A DNA stretch of 64,000 nucleotides from Streptomyces sp. ADI96-02 (GCF_003846185.1 NZ_ML123034.1:1230727-1294726), one strand, 5' to 3'; positions 34,876 through 44,502 are shown, numbered from the stretch's first letter. Notes: generated by a model from the letters alone, not told the origin. Numbers and translations are program-made.

Positions 34876-35111
34876 GCGGGCGGACCGACCGCAACCGGCG
34901 GAGTCCGGCGGGAGGCGGGCCGGCTCTCCCGGTGACGGCGCGAAGCCCACCGCCGAGCAGGGCGAGCCGGCCCCGGACGACCCGGCCCACGCCTATGTGG
35001 GCGGGCATTGCGTGACGGACCCGCCCGTATGGCCGCACGGGATGGGCCAAACGGCTGCCACGAGCGGGAAGGTAAGGGAACGGCAAAGCGGGGTCGTTCG
35101 TTACCCCGTGC

Positions 35112-36335
35112 ATGACCGCAATGACCCCCGGCTCGAACATCCCTCTCTCCGTCGCCCGCGTGGCGGTGGACGTCGCCGCACCGGTGCGGCTCGACGTCTC
35201 GGGCCTGCTGCTCACCGCCGACGGCAAGGTGCGCTCCGACGACGACTTCATCTTCTACAACCAGCCCTCGGGTCCCGGCGTGACCTACCGCTCCGGCGGC
35301 GGTTCGTCGCCCGACGCGATCGTGGTGGACACCGCCGCCCTCCCGCCCGGCATCGAGAAGATCGTCGTCACCGCCAGCCCTGACGCCGAAGGCCAGACCT
35401 TCCAGGGCGTCGAGCCCACCGCCACCGTGCGCAACGCCGACGACGGCACGGCGCTGGCCACCTTCACCCCGCCCCGGCTGGGCTCCGAGACGGCGCTCGT
35501 GGTCATCGAGATCTACCTGCGCAACGGCGCGTGGAAGGCCCGCGCGGTCGGCCAGGGCTACGCGAACGGGCTGGCCGGCATCGCCACGGACTTCGGCGTC
35601 ACGGTCGAGGAGCCCGCCGCTCCGGTCCCGGCCGCCGCTCCGGCCGCCCCCGCCGCTCCGGCCGCCCCCGCCGCTCCGGCGGCCCCGCGGATCACTCCGC
35701 CGGCTCCGGCCTCCGCCGCTCCCCCGGCGCCGCCCGCCGCCGCGCCCGCCGCTTCGGGGAAGATCAACCTCGACAAGGGCCGGGTCAACCTCCAGAAGAA
35801 CCAGACCGTGTCGCTGGTCAAGGGCGGGGCCCCGCTGCTCTCACAGGTCAAGATGGGCCTCGGCTGGGAGCCCGCGTTCCGGGGCAAGGACATCGACCTG
35901 GACGCCTCGGTCATCGCCTACGGGCCCAACCGCAACCACCTGGACAGCTGCTACTTCGGCAAGCTCGCCATCCTCAACGGCTCCATCAAGCACTCCGGCG
36001 ACAACCTCACCGGCGAGGGCGCGGGCGACGACGAGGTGATCGTCGTGGACCTGGGCCGCATCCCCGCCGAGGCGACGGGCCTCGTCTTCACGGTCAACTC
36101 GTTCACCGGCCAGAAGTTCAACGAGGTCGCCAAGGCGTACTGCCGGCTGATCGACGCGGCCACCGGCGAGGAGTTGGTCCGCTTCGACCTGACCGGCGCC
36201 GAGCCGCAGACCGGCGTCATGATGGCGAAGCTGATCAAGCAGTTCAGCGGGGAGTGGGAGATGACGGCGATCGGGGAGTTCGTGAAGTCCCGCACCGTGC
36301 GCGGCATGGTGAAGCCCGCCTCGAAGGCCCTCTAG
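35112..36335 (+). CDS. Double TerD-domain stress protein
   Basis: A 407-residue cytoplasmic protein with two TerD-like domains (about 8-165 and about 220-400) joined by a PAAPAAP linker. The second domain keeps the calcium-site motifs (DIDLDASV, GEGAGDDEVIVVDL, NSFTGQKF). The first is more diverged (SDDDFIFYNQPSGPGVTY). TerD proteins bind calcium and are tied to tellurite and other stress resistance. ATG at 35112 is used; ATG at 35121 is an alternative. The 236-bp gap before it contains small hairpins near 34985-35030 but no gene. Confidence 0.85.
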   Translation: MTAMTPGSNIPLSVARVAVDVAAPVRLDVSGLLLTADGKVRSDDDFIFYNQPSGPGVTYRSGGGSSPDAIVVDTAALPPGIEKIVVTASPDAEGQTFQGVEPTATVRNADDGTALATFTPPRLGSETALVVIEIYLRNGAWKARAVGQGYANGLAGIATDFGVTVEEPAAPVPAAAPAAPAAPAAPAAPAAPRITPPAPASAAPPAPPAAAPAASGKINLDKGRVNLQKNQTVSLVKGGAPLLSQVKMGLGWEPAFRGKDIDLDASVIAYGPNRNHLDSCYFGKLAILNGSIKHSGDNLTGEGAGDDEVIVVDLGRIPAEATGLVFTVNSFTGQKFNEVAKAYCRLIDAATGEELVRFDLTGAEPQTGVMMAKLIKQFSGEWEMTAIGEFVKSRTVRGMVKPASKAL

Positions 36336-36384
36336 ACGCCGTCCGGCGTCCGGCCCCCGCGGGCGGCCGGGGGCAGCGACGGAG

Positions 36385-36418
36385 TCCGGGGCGCCTGATC
36401 GATGTCAGGCGCCCCGGA
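36385..36418. terminator. Bidirectional terminator after TerD gene
   Basis: A perfect 14-bp stem (36385-36398 with 36405-36418) has a TCGATG loop. It separates the convergent TerD gene and the small UvrD-tail-like gene. Confidence 0.9.
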
Positions 36419-36457
36419 TCCGGAGAGCATGGGCGGCGCGCTCGCTCGTCGCGCCCC

Positions 36458-36688
36458 TCAGAGCTTGGTCAGCTTGGAGTACGGGCTCAGGATCCTTCCC
36501 TGTCGCCCCGAGAAGTCGATCAGGACTGCGTCGTTGTCGCCCTCGACGGCGAGGATGCGTCCGAGACCGAACTGGTCGTGCGACACCCTGTCGCCCACAT
36601 CGAAGCATTCGACCGGTGGGGCCTCCTGGGCCGGGCGGTTGAAGGGACTGGAAGGCAGGTGACGCCGGGATCCGGCTGACTGTTTCAT
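36458..36688 (-). CDS. Small protein resembling the UvrD/PcrA C-terminal Tudor-like domain
   Basis: A 76-residue protein. Its C-terminal half (VGDRVSHDQFGLGRILAVEG, then the IDFSGRQGRILSPYSKLTKL end) resembles the Tudor-like tail of UvrD/PcrA helicases that contacts RNA polymerase. Here it stands alone, with a disordered N-terminus. It may bind RNA polymerase or nucleic acid; the function is unknown. It is convergent with the TerD gene. Confidence 0.65.
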   Translation of the reverse strand: MKQSAGSRRHLPSSPFNRPAQEAPPVECFDVGDRVSHDQFGLGRILAVEGDNDAVLIDFSGRQGRILSPYSKLTKL

Positions 36689-36957
36689 TACGTCGAGTAT
36701 GCGCCCTGGGAAGGCCCGACGCCATGCCCGTCAGCCGCCCCGGGCCCAGAAGTGCCGGATTCGTAATCCGCCGCCGCACCGGCCGGTCAGCGCTTCCACC
36801 GGTCTCCGGCGGCGGAACCGCGCGGAACGCCGCGCCGGAAAGACCCCCGAACGTGTGGCGGGCGCTCCCCGCACCGCCGCTCCGCGCTCCCGCTTCGAGG
36901 TCCTCCGGCCCCGCCGCTCCCGACCCCTCGCCGCTCCCGACCCCTCGCCGTCGCCGC

Positions 36958-38427
36958 TCAGTCCGCCGCGCGCGACCGCGCCTTGAAGGCGGCCTTGCGG
37001 GCCTCCTTGGCGGCCTTCTTGTCGCCGTGCAGCCGTCCCATGGCCTCCAGCACGTCGGCGGTGGCCGGGTGGTCGACACGCCAGACCTCGTCGAAGAAGC
37101 CGCTGTGCTGCGCGGAGAGCCCTTCGATCAGGCCCTGGAGCTCGTCGAGGTCGCCGTCCGCGTCGAGCTGGGCGGCGATGGTGTCGATGGCGAGCCAGAA
37201 GATCATCGACTCCGGCGGGACGGGCACGTCGGCAGCGCCGCGCTCCGCGAGCCAGACCCGGGCCAGACCGCCGAGCTCCGCGTCCCCGAGCACCGCGCGT
37301 ACGGCCGGTTCGGCCTCCGGGCCGGCGAGCGCGAGGGCCTGCTGGCAGTTCAGGCGGCGCAGCGGCGCGCCCGCGTCCGTACCGCGCGCCGCCGCCAGCA
37401 GCTCGGCCGCGGCGGCCACGGAGCCCTCCGCCCCGAACCCGGCGAGCCAGAGCCCGACCTCGGCACGGGCCGCGGACTCCGGGTAGTGCGCGATGCCGTC
37501 GAGGAGCGCGTCGGCGCCCTTGCCGGCGAGGTCGCCGACGGCCGGCGCGTCCACACCGGCCTCCAGCATCCGGGCCCGGACGCCGTACAGGCCGAGCGGG
37601 GTGAGCCTGACCATGCCGTACCGGGTGACGTCGTCCTCGTCGGAGGCCCCCGCGGCGTCCTCCTCGCCCGCCTCCACCATCAACGACTCGTCGACGGGCT
37701 GGTACTCGATGATGCCGATGGGCTCCAGCAGCCGGAACTGGTCGTCGAGGCGCATCATCGCCTCCGACACCTGCTCCAGGATGTCGTCGGTCGGCTCGCC
37801 CATGTCGTCGGGGACGATCATCGAGGCGGCGAGGGCGGGCAGCGGCACCGGGCCGTCGCCCGCGCCGTTGTCCGCGAGGGTGAGCAGGTAGAGGTTGCCG
37901 AGGACGCCGTCGAGGAACTCCGCCTCCGCCTCCGGGTCCCAGTCCAGCGCGTCGAAGTCGATCGAACCGTCCTCGCCCACGAGGTCGGCGAAGTCGTCGA
38001 GGACCGGTGCGGTGGCGTCGGCGTGCACGGCGTCGAGGCCGTCGAGCCAGATCCCCAGCACGTCCTGCGGGGAGCCGCCGGTGAGCAGCGCCAGGTTCTC
38101 GCCCTGCGTGACGGTGCCCTCGGCCTCGTCCGAGGGCTCGTCCTCCTCCGGGTCCGTGACGTCGAGGAGGCCGGTGTCCACGGCCAGCCGCCACGCCTCG
38201 CTCGCGTACGCCGCGCCGTCCTCGTCGGCCGGCAGTCCCAGGTGCTCCGCGGCGGCCGGCAGCTGCGCCTCGGCGAGCTCGCCGCCGGCCCCGACCCGGG
38301 TCTCGGGCCCCGCCCAGCGGGCCAGCCGGACCGCGCGGACGAACAGCGGGGCGGCCAGCGCGTCCCGTGCCAGTTCGGCCTCGGAGGTCAGCCGCACCGG
38401 CGGCAGGGTCGGGCGCTCTGCGGACAT
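36958..38427 (-). CDS. Conserved acidic hypothetical protein
   Basis: A 489-residue, strongly acidic protein with no membrane segment or signal peptide. It has Ala/Leu-rich helical repeats and a Lys/Arg-rich C-terminal tail (KKAAKEARKAAFKARSRAAD). I recall such proteins near dapD in Streptomyces but cannot name a function. The start ATG at 38427 gives MSAERPTLPPVRLTSEAEL; no other start is favoured. Confidence 0.7.
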   Translation of the reverse strand: MSAERPTLPPVRLTSEAELARDALAAPLFVRAVRLARWAGPETRVGAGGELAEAQLPAAAEHLGLPADEDGAAYASEAWRLAVDTGLLDVTDPEEDEPSDEAEGTVTQGENLALLTGGSPQDVLGIWLDGLDAVHADATAPVLDDFADLVGEDGSIDFDALDWDPEAEAEFLDGVLGNLYLLTLADNGAGDGPVPLPALAASMIVPDDMGEPTDDILEQVSEAMMRLDDQFRLLEPIGIIEYQPVDESLMVEAGEEDAAGASDEDDVTRYGMVRLTPLGLYGVRARMLEAGVDAPAVGDLAGKGADALLDGIAHYPESAARAEVGLWLAGFGAEGSVAAAAELLAAARGTDAGAPLRRLNCQQALALAGPEAEPAVRAVLGDAELGGLARVWLAERGAADVPVPPESMIFWLAIDTIAAQLDADGDLDELQGLIEGLSAQHSGFFDEVWRVDHPATADVLEAMGRLHGDKKAAKEARKAAFKARSRAAD

Positions 38428-38739
38428 CGGGGGTTCTCCTCGGTGCGTGCTCGGGGGCGTACGAGGTGTGTACGCGCTTCAGCCGCCCAAGCCTAGACGC
38501 ATTTCGGCGCATGCCGCCCGGTTCGGGCGGGGCGGGGACGGCGTTCTCCGGACAACCTTGACAACCGCCGTACGGGACCAGGGGATTGACGCGTGTAGAC
38601 CGGGTCCCGGCACCGCCGGCCGGTGCGGTGCGGGCCCGTGACCGCCCTCGCCTCTCTCGGAGCCCGGGACGCCCGCGCCCCGCCGGGCCGCGCGGTGGCC
38701 GACGGGCCGCGCGGTGGCCGACGGGCCGCGGGACAGTCC
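38428..38739. other. Gene-free interval upstream of acidic protein
   Basis: This 312-bp region separates the stop of dapD from the start of the acidic-protein gene on the minus strand. It contains a 19-bp tandem repeat near the dapD stop and no credible gene. On the minus strand TAGGCT (38493-38498) could be a -10 box for the acidic-protein gene. Confidence 0.4.
38685..38730. repeat. 19-bp tandem repeat next to dapD
   Basis: The 19-mer GGGCCGCGCGGTGGCCGAC occurs at 38685-38703 and 38704-38722, followed by a partial third copy to 38730. It lies just 3' of the dapD stop. Confidence 0.85.
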
Positions 38740-39738
38740 TTAGTTGTGGGCGTGCAGGACGTCGTTCAGGCCGCCCCAGACCGCGTTGTTCGGGCGGGCC
38801 TCGACGGTGCCGGTGACCGAGTTGCGGCGGAAGAGGATGTTGGAGGCGCCGGAGAGCTCGCGGGCCTTCACGACCTGTCCGTCCGGCAGCGTGACGCGGG
38901 TACCGGCGGTGATGTACAGCCCGGCCTCCACGACGCACTCGTCGCCGAGCGCGATCCCGACGCCGGCCTCGGCGCCGACCAGGGAGCGCTCGCCGATCAC
39001 GATGCGCTCCTTGCCGCCGCCGGAGAGCGTGCCCATGGTGGAGGCGCCGCCGCCGATGTCGGAGCCGTCCCCGACGACGACGCCGGCGGAGATGCGGCCC
39101 TCGATCATGGAGGTGCCGAGCGTGCCCGCGTTGAAGTTCACGAAGCCCTCGTGCATGACGGTCGTCCCGGCCGCGAGGTGCGCGCCGAGCCGGACCCGGT
39201 CCGCGTCGGCGATCCGCACGCCCTGCGGGGCGACGTAGTCCGTCATCCGCGGGAACTTGTCGACCGAGGTCACCTGGAGGTGCAGCCCTTCGGCGCGGGC
39301 GTTCAACCGCACCCGCTCCAGGTCGTCGACCGCGACCGGGCCGAGCGAGGTCCAGGCGACGTTGGCCAGGTGGGCGAAGATGCCTTCCAGGTTCTGACCG
39401 TGCGGCTTCACCAGCCGGTGGGAGAGCAGGTGGAGTCGCAGGTAGACGTCGTGCGCGTCGAGCGGCTTGTCGTCCAGTGAGGCGATGACCGTGGAGACGG
39501 CGACGACCTCGACGCCGCGCCGGGCGTCCACACCGATGGCCTTGGCGGCTCCCTCGCCGAGCCGGTTCACGGCCTCGTCCGGGCCGAGGCGCTCCGTACC
39601 GGCCGGGCCGGGTTCGGAGGTCAGCTCGGGGGCGGGGAACCACGTGTCGAGGACGGTGCCGTCACCGGCGATGGTGGCCAGTCCGGCGGCGACGGCGCCG
39701 GTGGTGCGGGAAGAACCCTGGGAAGTCGTGTCGGTCAT
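38740..39738 (-). CDS. dapD: Tetrahydrodipicolinate N-succinyltransferase DapD
   Basis: DapD transfers succinyl from succinyl-CoA to tetrahydrodipicolinate in lysine and diaminopimelate synthesis. The 332-residue protein has the actinobacterial N-terminal domain and a left-handed beta-helix (hexapeptide turns such as [24 protein letters not shown]). The active-site region is [18 protein letters not shown] at 39738 (MTDTTSQGS) gives the family length. Confidence 0.93.
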   Translation of the reverse strand: MTDTTSQGSSRTTGAVAAGLATIAGDGTVLDTWFPAPELTSEPGPAGTERLGPDEAVNRLGEGAAKAIGVDARRGVEVVAVSTVIASLDDKPLDAHDVYLRLHLLSHRLVKPHGQNLEGIFAHLANVAWTSLGPVAVDDLERVRLNARAEGLHLQVTSVDKFPRMTDYVAPQGVRIADADRVRLGAHLAAGTTVMHEGFVNFNAGTLGTSMIEGRISAGVVVGDGSDIGGGASTMGTLSGGGKERIVIGERSLVGAEAGVGIALGDECVVEAGLYITAGTRVTLPDGQVVKARELSGASNILFRRNSVTGTVEARPNNAVWGGLNDVLHAHN

Positions 39739-39782
39739 GAACAGCAACCTAACCGGCGGCGGCCCGCCCGGGCCAACCGGTC

Positions 39783-40388
39783 TCAGCCTCCGGCCTCCGG
39801 CGAAGCGCCCGCCCGTGCGCCGCCGGGCGCGGGGATGATCCTCGCCAGCATCTCGCGGGTGTGGCCGGCGTCGAAGGCGGAGCCGGTGAGTAGCGCCCGG
39901 AGGCAGATGCCGTCCATCAGCGCGACGAGCGCGCGTGCGGTGGCCGGATCGGTGTGCCGGGACAGTACGCCGACGGCCGCGTCGGCCCACTCGGCGGCGA
40001 CCGGGCGCAGCGCGGGTCGGCGCAGGGCCGCCAGGTACAGCTCGTACTCCAGCTCCGCGGCTCCGGACTCACCGGCGAACCACCGCTCCAGCAGCCGGGT
40101 CAGCTCATCGGCGAGGCCGGCCGGGCCGCCGCCGTCCTCGCCGGACGGTTCCGCCGCGAGGACGGGGCTCTCCCGGAGGGTCCGCGCGAAGTTCTCGTCG
40201 AGCCGGCGCAGGGCGGCGACCAGCAGTTCGTCGAGGGAGCCGAAGTGGTACGTGGTCGAGCCGAGGGGCACGTCGGCCTCGGCCGCGACGGTGCGGTGGC
40301 TGAGTCCCGCCATCCCGTGCGCCGCGACCACGCGCAGGGCGGCGTCGACGATGCGGGTGCGCCGGTCGGGGTCGTACCGCCGGGCCAT
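39783..40388 (-). CDS. TetR-family regulator
   Basis: A 201-residue TetR-type repressor. The helix-turn-helix is within [23 protein letters not shown]. The C-terminal ligand domain is all-helical. Its start overlaps the end of the SMR exporter gene by 1 nt (ATGA), so the pair is an operon. It probably controls that exporter, perhaps through the palindrome at 40739-40750. Confidence 0.88.
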   Translation of the reverse strand: MARRYDPDRRTRIVDAALRVVAAHGMAGLSHRTVAAEADVPLGSTTYHFGSLDELLVAALRRLDENFARTLRESPVLAAEPSGEDGGGPAGLADELTRLLERWFAGESGAAELEYELYLAALRRPALRPVAAEWADAAVGVLSRHTDPATARALVALMDGICLRALLTGSAFDAGHTREMLARIIPAPGGARAGASPEAGG

Positions 40389-40714
40389 CAGTGCGCGCCG
40401 CCCAGGTTGAGCACGACCACCCCGACGATGATCAGCGCGATGCCCGCGAGCTTCACCGCACCGGCGGACTCCCCGAGGAACAGGATGCCGATGGCCGCGA
40501 CCGCGGCGGTGCCGGCCCCGGCCCAGATCGCGTACGCGGTGCCCACGGACAGCGTCTTGAGCGTCTGCGCGAGGAGCGTGAAGGCGATGACGTAGCCGAC
40601 CACCGTGGCGAGCGAGGGCCACAGGCGGGTGAAGCCCTCGCTGTACTTCATGGCCGTCGTCCCGGCCACCTCCGCCGCGATGGCGCCGGCCAGCAGTCCG
40701 TATGCGTATCCCAT
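40388..40714 (-). CDS. SMR-family multidrug efflux protein
   Basis: A 108-residue small multidrug resistance protein with four transmembrane helices. The conserved membrane Glu is in AGAIAAEVAGTTAMKYSEGFTRLWP, and the GxAYAIWAG loop is present as VGTAYAIWAGAGTA. It exports cationic drugs or small metabolites by proton exchange. ATG at 40714 matches EmrE length; TTG at 40732 would add six residues. No ribosome site is seen, so the mRNA may be leaderless. Confidence 0.88.
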   Translation of the reverse strand: MGYAYGLLAGAIAAEVAGTTAMKYSEGFTRLWPSLATVVGYVIAFTLLAQTLKTLSVGTAYAIWAGAGTAAVAAIGILFLGESAGAVKLAGIALIIVGVVVLNLGGAH

Positions 40715-40738
40715 GGGTGCGACGGTACTCAACGTTGC

Positions 40739-40750
40739 GTACGGCCGTAC
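40739..40750. promoter_or_regulatory. Palindrome at SMR/TetR promoter
   Basis: GTACGGCCGTAC is a perfect 12-bp palindrome 25 bp upstream of the SMR start. It lies between this operon and the divergent membrane-protein gene. It is a candidate operator for the TetR protein. Confidence 0.4.
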
Positions 40751-40836
40751 ATATCATCGGCCCGCGTCGGGAGCGCTACGGTGTGCCGACCGACAACACG
40801 GCCCGGTACACGGGCCGACGACACGACGGAGACGCA

Positions 40837-41988
40837 GTGGCGCAGGATGCAGGGTGGGGCGGTGGCCCGTACGGGGGCGCGCCTCACGGCGGGGGGCCGT
40901 ATCCCGGGGGCGCGCCCGGGCCCGCGGGCGGCTGGAACGGTGGCTGGGCGGCACCGCCCAAACCGGGCGTGATACCCCTGGCGCCGCTGAGGGTCTCGGA
41001 CATCCTCAGCGGCGCCTTCTCGACGCTCGGGCGGTACTGGAAGCCGCTGATCGGGATGGCGCTGACGCTGTTCGGGGCGGCGACGCTCGTGATGGCCGTC
41101 GCGCTGGTGGTCGCCGCGTCCACCGTCGCGAGCAAGTGGGACGAACTGACGTCCGGCTCCCCGGACGCCCCCGATGCGGCGGAACTGGTCCCGCTGGGCG
41201 TCGCGTTCAGCGTCCTGATGGTCCTCGGCGTCGCCGCCTACCTGCTGGCCTCGGCCGTGGTGCAGGCGGCGGTGCCCGTGGTCCTCCAGGAGGCCGTCCT
41301 CGGCCGCCCGATCCGCTTCGGCGCCGTCTGGAGCCGGGCGTGGTCGCGGGCCTGGTCCGTCATCGGCACCGCGCTCGTGATGGGGCTCGTCGCGATCATC
41401 CCGATGGCGTTCTTCATGACCGCCTTCGCCGGGCTGATGGTCTACCTCGTATCGCTGGGCGACGAGCACGGCGTCCTGCCGATGATGTGGTTCGGCCTCC
41501 TCGGCGCGCTGCTCGTCGCCCCGGCGGCGACCTGGCTCTATGTGCGGTTCAGCCTGGCCCCGACGATCGTGGTCTTCGAGAAGCAGCGCCCGGTCGCGGC
41601 CCTGCGCCGCTCGGCCCGGCTGGTGCGCGACAGCTGGTGGCGGGTCTTCGGCGTCGGGCTGCTCGCGTACGCGATGGCCGCCGTCATCGCGCTCATGATC
41701 CAGGGACCGTTCCAGCTGGCCGGCGCGCTCCCCGGCCTGTTCGAACGCGCGGACACGACCGCCGAACGGAGCGGCGGGGAGATGATCGCCCTGTTCGGCG
41801 GCCTGATGCTGCTGTCGCTCGTCAGCCAGCTGGTCGCCCAGCTCTTCACGGCGATCTTCCCGCCCCTGATGGTCGGCCTGCTCTACGTGGACCGCCGGAT
41901 GCGCACCGAGAACCTGGGCCCAATCCTGGCCGAGGCGGCAGGGCGGACACTGCCCGAGCAGTACGGCCCGCCACCCGCCCAGAGCTGA
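40837..41988 (+). CDS. Multi-pass membrane protein (DUF7847/GlpQ membrane-domain-like)
   Basis: A 383-residue integral membrane protein. A Gly/Pro/Tyr-rich cytoplasmic N-terminus (about 1-40) is followed by the APLRVSDILSGAFSTLGRYWKPL start of the domain and about six hydrophobic segments. The pattern resembles the membrane domain attached to some glycerophosphodiester phosphodiesterases. The function is unknown. GTG at 40837 follows a GGAG site. Its last ~145 bp are duplicated at 46773-46920, on the far side of the inserted element. Confidence 0.72.
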   Translation: MAQDAGWGGGPYGGAPHGGGPYPGGAPGPAGGWNGGWAAPPKPGVIPLAPLRVSDILSGAFSTLGRYWKPLIGMALTLFGAATLVMAVALVVAASTVASKWDELTSGSPDAPDAAELVPLGVAFSVLMVLGVAAYLLASAVVQAAVPVVLQEAVLGRPIRFGAVWSRAWSRAWSVIGTALVMGLVAIIPMAFFMTAFAGLMVYLVSLGDEHGVLPMMWFGLLGALLVAPAATWLYVRFSLAPTIVVFEKQRPVAALRRSARLVRDSWWRVFGVGLLAYAMAAVIALMIQGPFQLAGALPGLFERADTTAERSGGEMIALFGGLMLLSLVSQLVAQLFTAIFPPLMVGLLYVDRRMRTENLGPILAEAAGRTLPEQYGPPPAQS

Positions 41989-42067
41989 CGCCGGGCTCAG
42001 CCGGTCAGCGTCCGCTTCGGGCGGAGCACACAGAACTCATCGCCCTCGGGGTCGCCCAACACACGGA
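41843..42067. repeat. Left direct repeat (DR-L) flanking the integrative element
   Basis: About 225 bp, with roughly a dozen mismatches or indels to the copy at 46773-46998. It covers the last ~145 bp of the membrane-protein gene and the 3' end of a VOC gene. A 42-bp stretch (41941-41982) is identical in both copies. Confidence 0.9.
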
Positions 42068-42095
42068 ACCGTATTGCCCCGTTCGACCGCCCCGC
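41997..42095 (-). pseudogene. Truncated VOC-family gene fragment
   Basis: The minus strand encodes RFRVLGDPEGDEFCVLRPKRTLTG and a few residues before it, matching the C-terminus of the intact VOC protein at 46928-47293 (AVLADPEGNEFCVLRPKRTLTD). The rest is missing because recombinase sequence begins here. The fragment differs from the intact copy at several residues, so it has diverged or came from another strain. Confidence 0.75.
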
Positions 42096-43030
42096 CCTCG
42101 GCGCGTGGCTCGCCCGACCCGAGCGGTACGACGTGCTTGTCCGGTGGCCCTTTGACCGTGCCATCCGGTCCATGAGCGACATGCACGACCTTGCCAAGTG
42201 GGCAGAGCAGCAACGAAAGATGCTCGTCTTCGCCGAGGGAGTCGGCGGGGGCAAGCTCGTCTCCGACTTCCGCAATCCGGTTGACCCGATGGCCGAGTTC
42301 CCCATGATGATGCTCGCCTTTGCGGCACAAGTGGAAGCGCAGAGCATCAAGGACTGTGTTACCGGCGCTATCGCTGCCATCCGGAAAATGCCGCTTCGGT
42401 GGCGGGGTGGCGGTCGTCCGCCGTACGGCTATATGCCCGCCCCCGTGCCCGCCGAGTTCGGCGGTATCGGGTGGACGCTCGTACCAGACCTCGGCGCGGT
42501 GACGATCATTGAAGGGGTCGTCCGAGGTGGACCCCCGCTGTCATTGCGCGGATGTTGCGTAACGAAACGCTGCTCGGCTGGAAGATGCGCGGGGGCCGCA
42601 TGTACCTGTCCAGGCCGACAAAGAACGGCGTAAGCGTGCACCCCTTCTACACGTGCGACAGCTCGGTGAGAGGCGACGCGTGCGGGCTGCCCGCCGACGT
42701 GCGCGCCTGCCGGGCGGACGAGCACGTTGAAAACCGAGTTCCTGCGCGTGGTCGGCCCGGTCCAGACGACTCACGTAGTCGAGATCCCCCGGGGACGACC
42801 CGGAGCCCGAACTACTGGCCACGCTCGCGGAGTTCCGGGAGCACCAGGAACAGCAGGGGCGGCAGAATCCAAGCACTCTGCGGCCGAGTGGCAAAGGCGG
42901 GCGGACGCACTCGACAACCGGGGGCTCCTCTCCCCTCCCGTTCCAGATCGGCAGGGAGGCAAAAACTCGCGTGGCTCAATAGCGCGTTTCCGTGGAACGC
43001 CATGACCCCCGAAAATTTGTTCTCTTGCCC
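42076..43030 (+). pseudogene. Degenerate large serine recombinase
   Basis: Remnant of a resolvase/serine-integrase gene in at least two frames. The first part reads FDRPALGAWLARPERYDVLV, RWPFDRAIRSM, LMLAFAAQVEAQ-like and GGGRPPYGYMPAP motifs, which match the resolvase domain after its catalytic Ser. A frame change near 42530 in a C-run continues as IARMLRNETLLGW. Later frames give TEFLRVVGPVQTTHVVEIP and EWQRRADALDNR, the usual coiled-coil tail. The first ~60 residues with the catalytic Ser are absent at the repeat junction. Confidence 0.78.
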
Positions 43031-43106
43031 CCAATGATCGAGCCCATAGGGTTTGACCATCGGGAGCCTTGCATCTGAGCCGCCCACACCCGGTTGCAAA
43101 TTCCAC

Positions 43107-44330
43107 CTACATATCGCCTTCCGGAAACGCCTTCAGCTCCTGATACGCCTCTCTCAAATCGCAGGCTTCGGAGAGCTGCCGATTCTCTACGGCCTTTACG
43201 ACTTCCAGTGCACGCCAATGATTGGACGGCACGATGCGACCCGATAGGATTGCGCGCTGCGCAGCGTCGCACGCTTCGTCCAGTCGGTCACTTCCGAGCA
43301 GGGCCAATGCCAGGTCAATATTTGCTGAAGCCACGCGCCGAGGCCATTTCTCTACATCGTCATCGGGAGCAAGTTTGGCGATTACTTGGCGTGCGTAGCC
43401 TTCGGCCGCTGGATCTCCTACCCATGCCAGCGTTGTCGCGGTATAGGCAAGGGCCTTGCCCGGGTCATATTGATAATGGTGCTCGGTTCCTTTTCCTGGA
43501 ACCATTCCGGCCGACATGTGATGGACACGCTCGATAGCGGAATATGCCCCCTTCCCCTCTCTGAGTCGCGCTCTCGCCCGCCCTTCCTGCGCGGTGGCTT
43601 GTATTGCAGCCGAGGTTCCGGCGGGTGCCAAGTTCTGTGCAATCAGCGAAAGTTCGAGAGCACGCTTGTAATCACCCTCCGTGAGGACCCTCCAAGCGTC
43701 AGTCTCATAACACCATGCTTCTATCTCGCGGTGCTCCGAGTGTTGCGCCAGGGTCGCCGCTGTCTGCAAACGGGCTGTCGCCGCATCGTCCTGATGCAAG
43801 TCGATATGGAGTGTGGCCCCGAGCAATTGGAACCAACCACCGACGACGTGCAGACGGCGTTGCTCTGCAAGGGTCATGCGTGCATCCATAAGACGCGCCA
43901 CATATGAAGAATGCTTACGGACTCGCCGTAGCAGATCCTGGGGCGGGGATACGGGATACTTCATGGCTAGGTCATCAAATGAAGATTCGAGACGGTCCAG
44001 CGTTTCCCGACCCACATCACTTGCCGATACTCGCCGGGCGAGTTCAAGTGCATCGAATTCATCGTCATCGTCAGGTAGATCGGTGGCAATCCAGCCACTG
44101 CGCGATGCAGGCGGAGCATAAGCGTCGGGCACCATCAGCGCGTCCAGTTCTGCCGACGTGACCCCCAGCACCTTCGCGATTCTCGGACGCTGCCACGGTT
44201 GAGGGCCATTCTTGCCGCCCTCCCAGCGCTGAACGGTCGAGCGGTCAACACCTACCGCTTCCGCGAATCCCTCTTGGTTGAGCCCGCACGCTTTCCGGCG
44301 CTCCGCCAACCTCCGTCGCCGGCTGCTCAT
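43107..44330 (-). CDS. XRE-family regulator with TPR-like domain
   Basis: A 407-residue regulator. Residues about 1-60 form an XRE helix-turn-helix (RRKACGLNQEGFAEAVGVDRSTVQRWEGG). The remainder is helical with TPR-like repeats (ATARLQTAATLAQHS, ACDAAQRAILSGR). Such proteins are common in Streptomyces and in their integrative elements. ATG at 44330 places the HTH at the N-terminus. The gene is visibly less GC-rich than core genes nearby. It is divergent from the small remnant and NUDIX genes. Confidence 0.8.
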   Translation of the reverse strand: MSSRRRRLAERRKACGLNQEGFAEAVGVDRSTVQRWEGGKNGPQPWQRPRIAKVLGVTSAELDALMVPDAYAPPASRSGWIATDLPDDDDEFDALELARRVSASDVGRETLDRLESSFDDLAMKYPVSPPQDLLRRVRKHSSYVARLMDARMTLAEQRRLHVVGGWFQLLGATLHIDLHQDDAATARLQTAATLAQHSEHREIEAWCYETDAWRVLTEGDYKRALELSLIAQNLAPAGTSAAIQATAQEGRARARLREGKGAYSAIERVHHMSAGMVPGKGTEHHYQYDPGKALAYTATTLAWVGDPAAEGYARQVIAKLAPDDDVEKWPRRVASANIDLALALLGSDRLDEACDAAQRAILSGRIVPSNHWRALEVVKAVENRQLSEACDLREAYQELKAFPEGDM

Positions 44331-44502
44331 CGTGGCCCGTCCCCTCTCGCGCCGGCGCGTCTTCCCTGGCCAGCGTAGCCAGTGCGGCCGGCGTGCGGCG
44401 AAACTGCGGCCTTTCTGCCGTGGTCTCGTGGCGTCAGTCGCGCTTCTGTGGGGCAACAGCCAACGCCCGAAGCAGACTTGATCGAATAGCGAGTTGGTGA
44501 TC

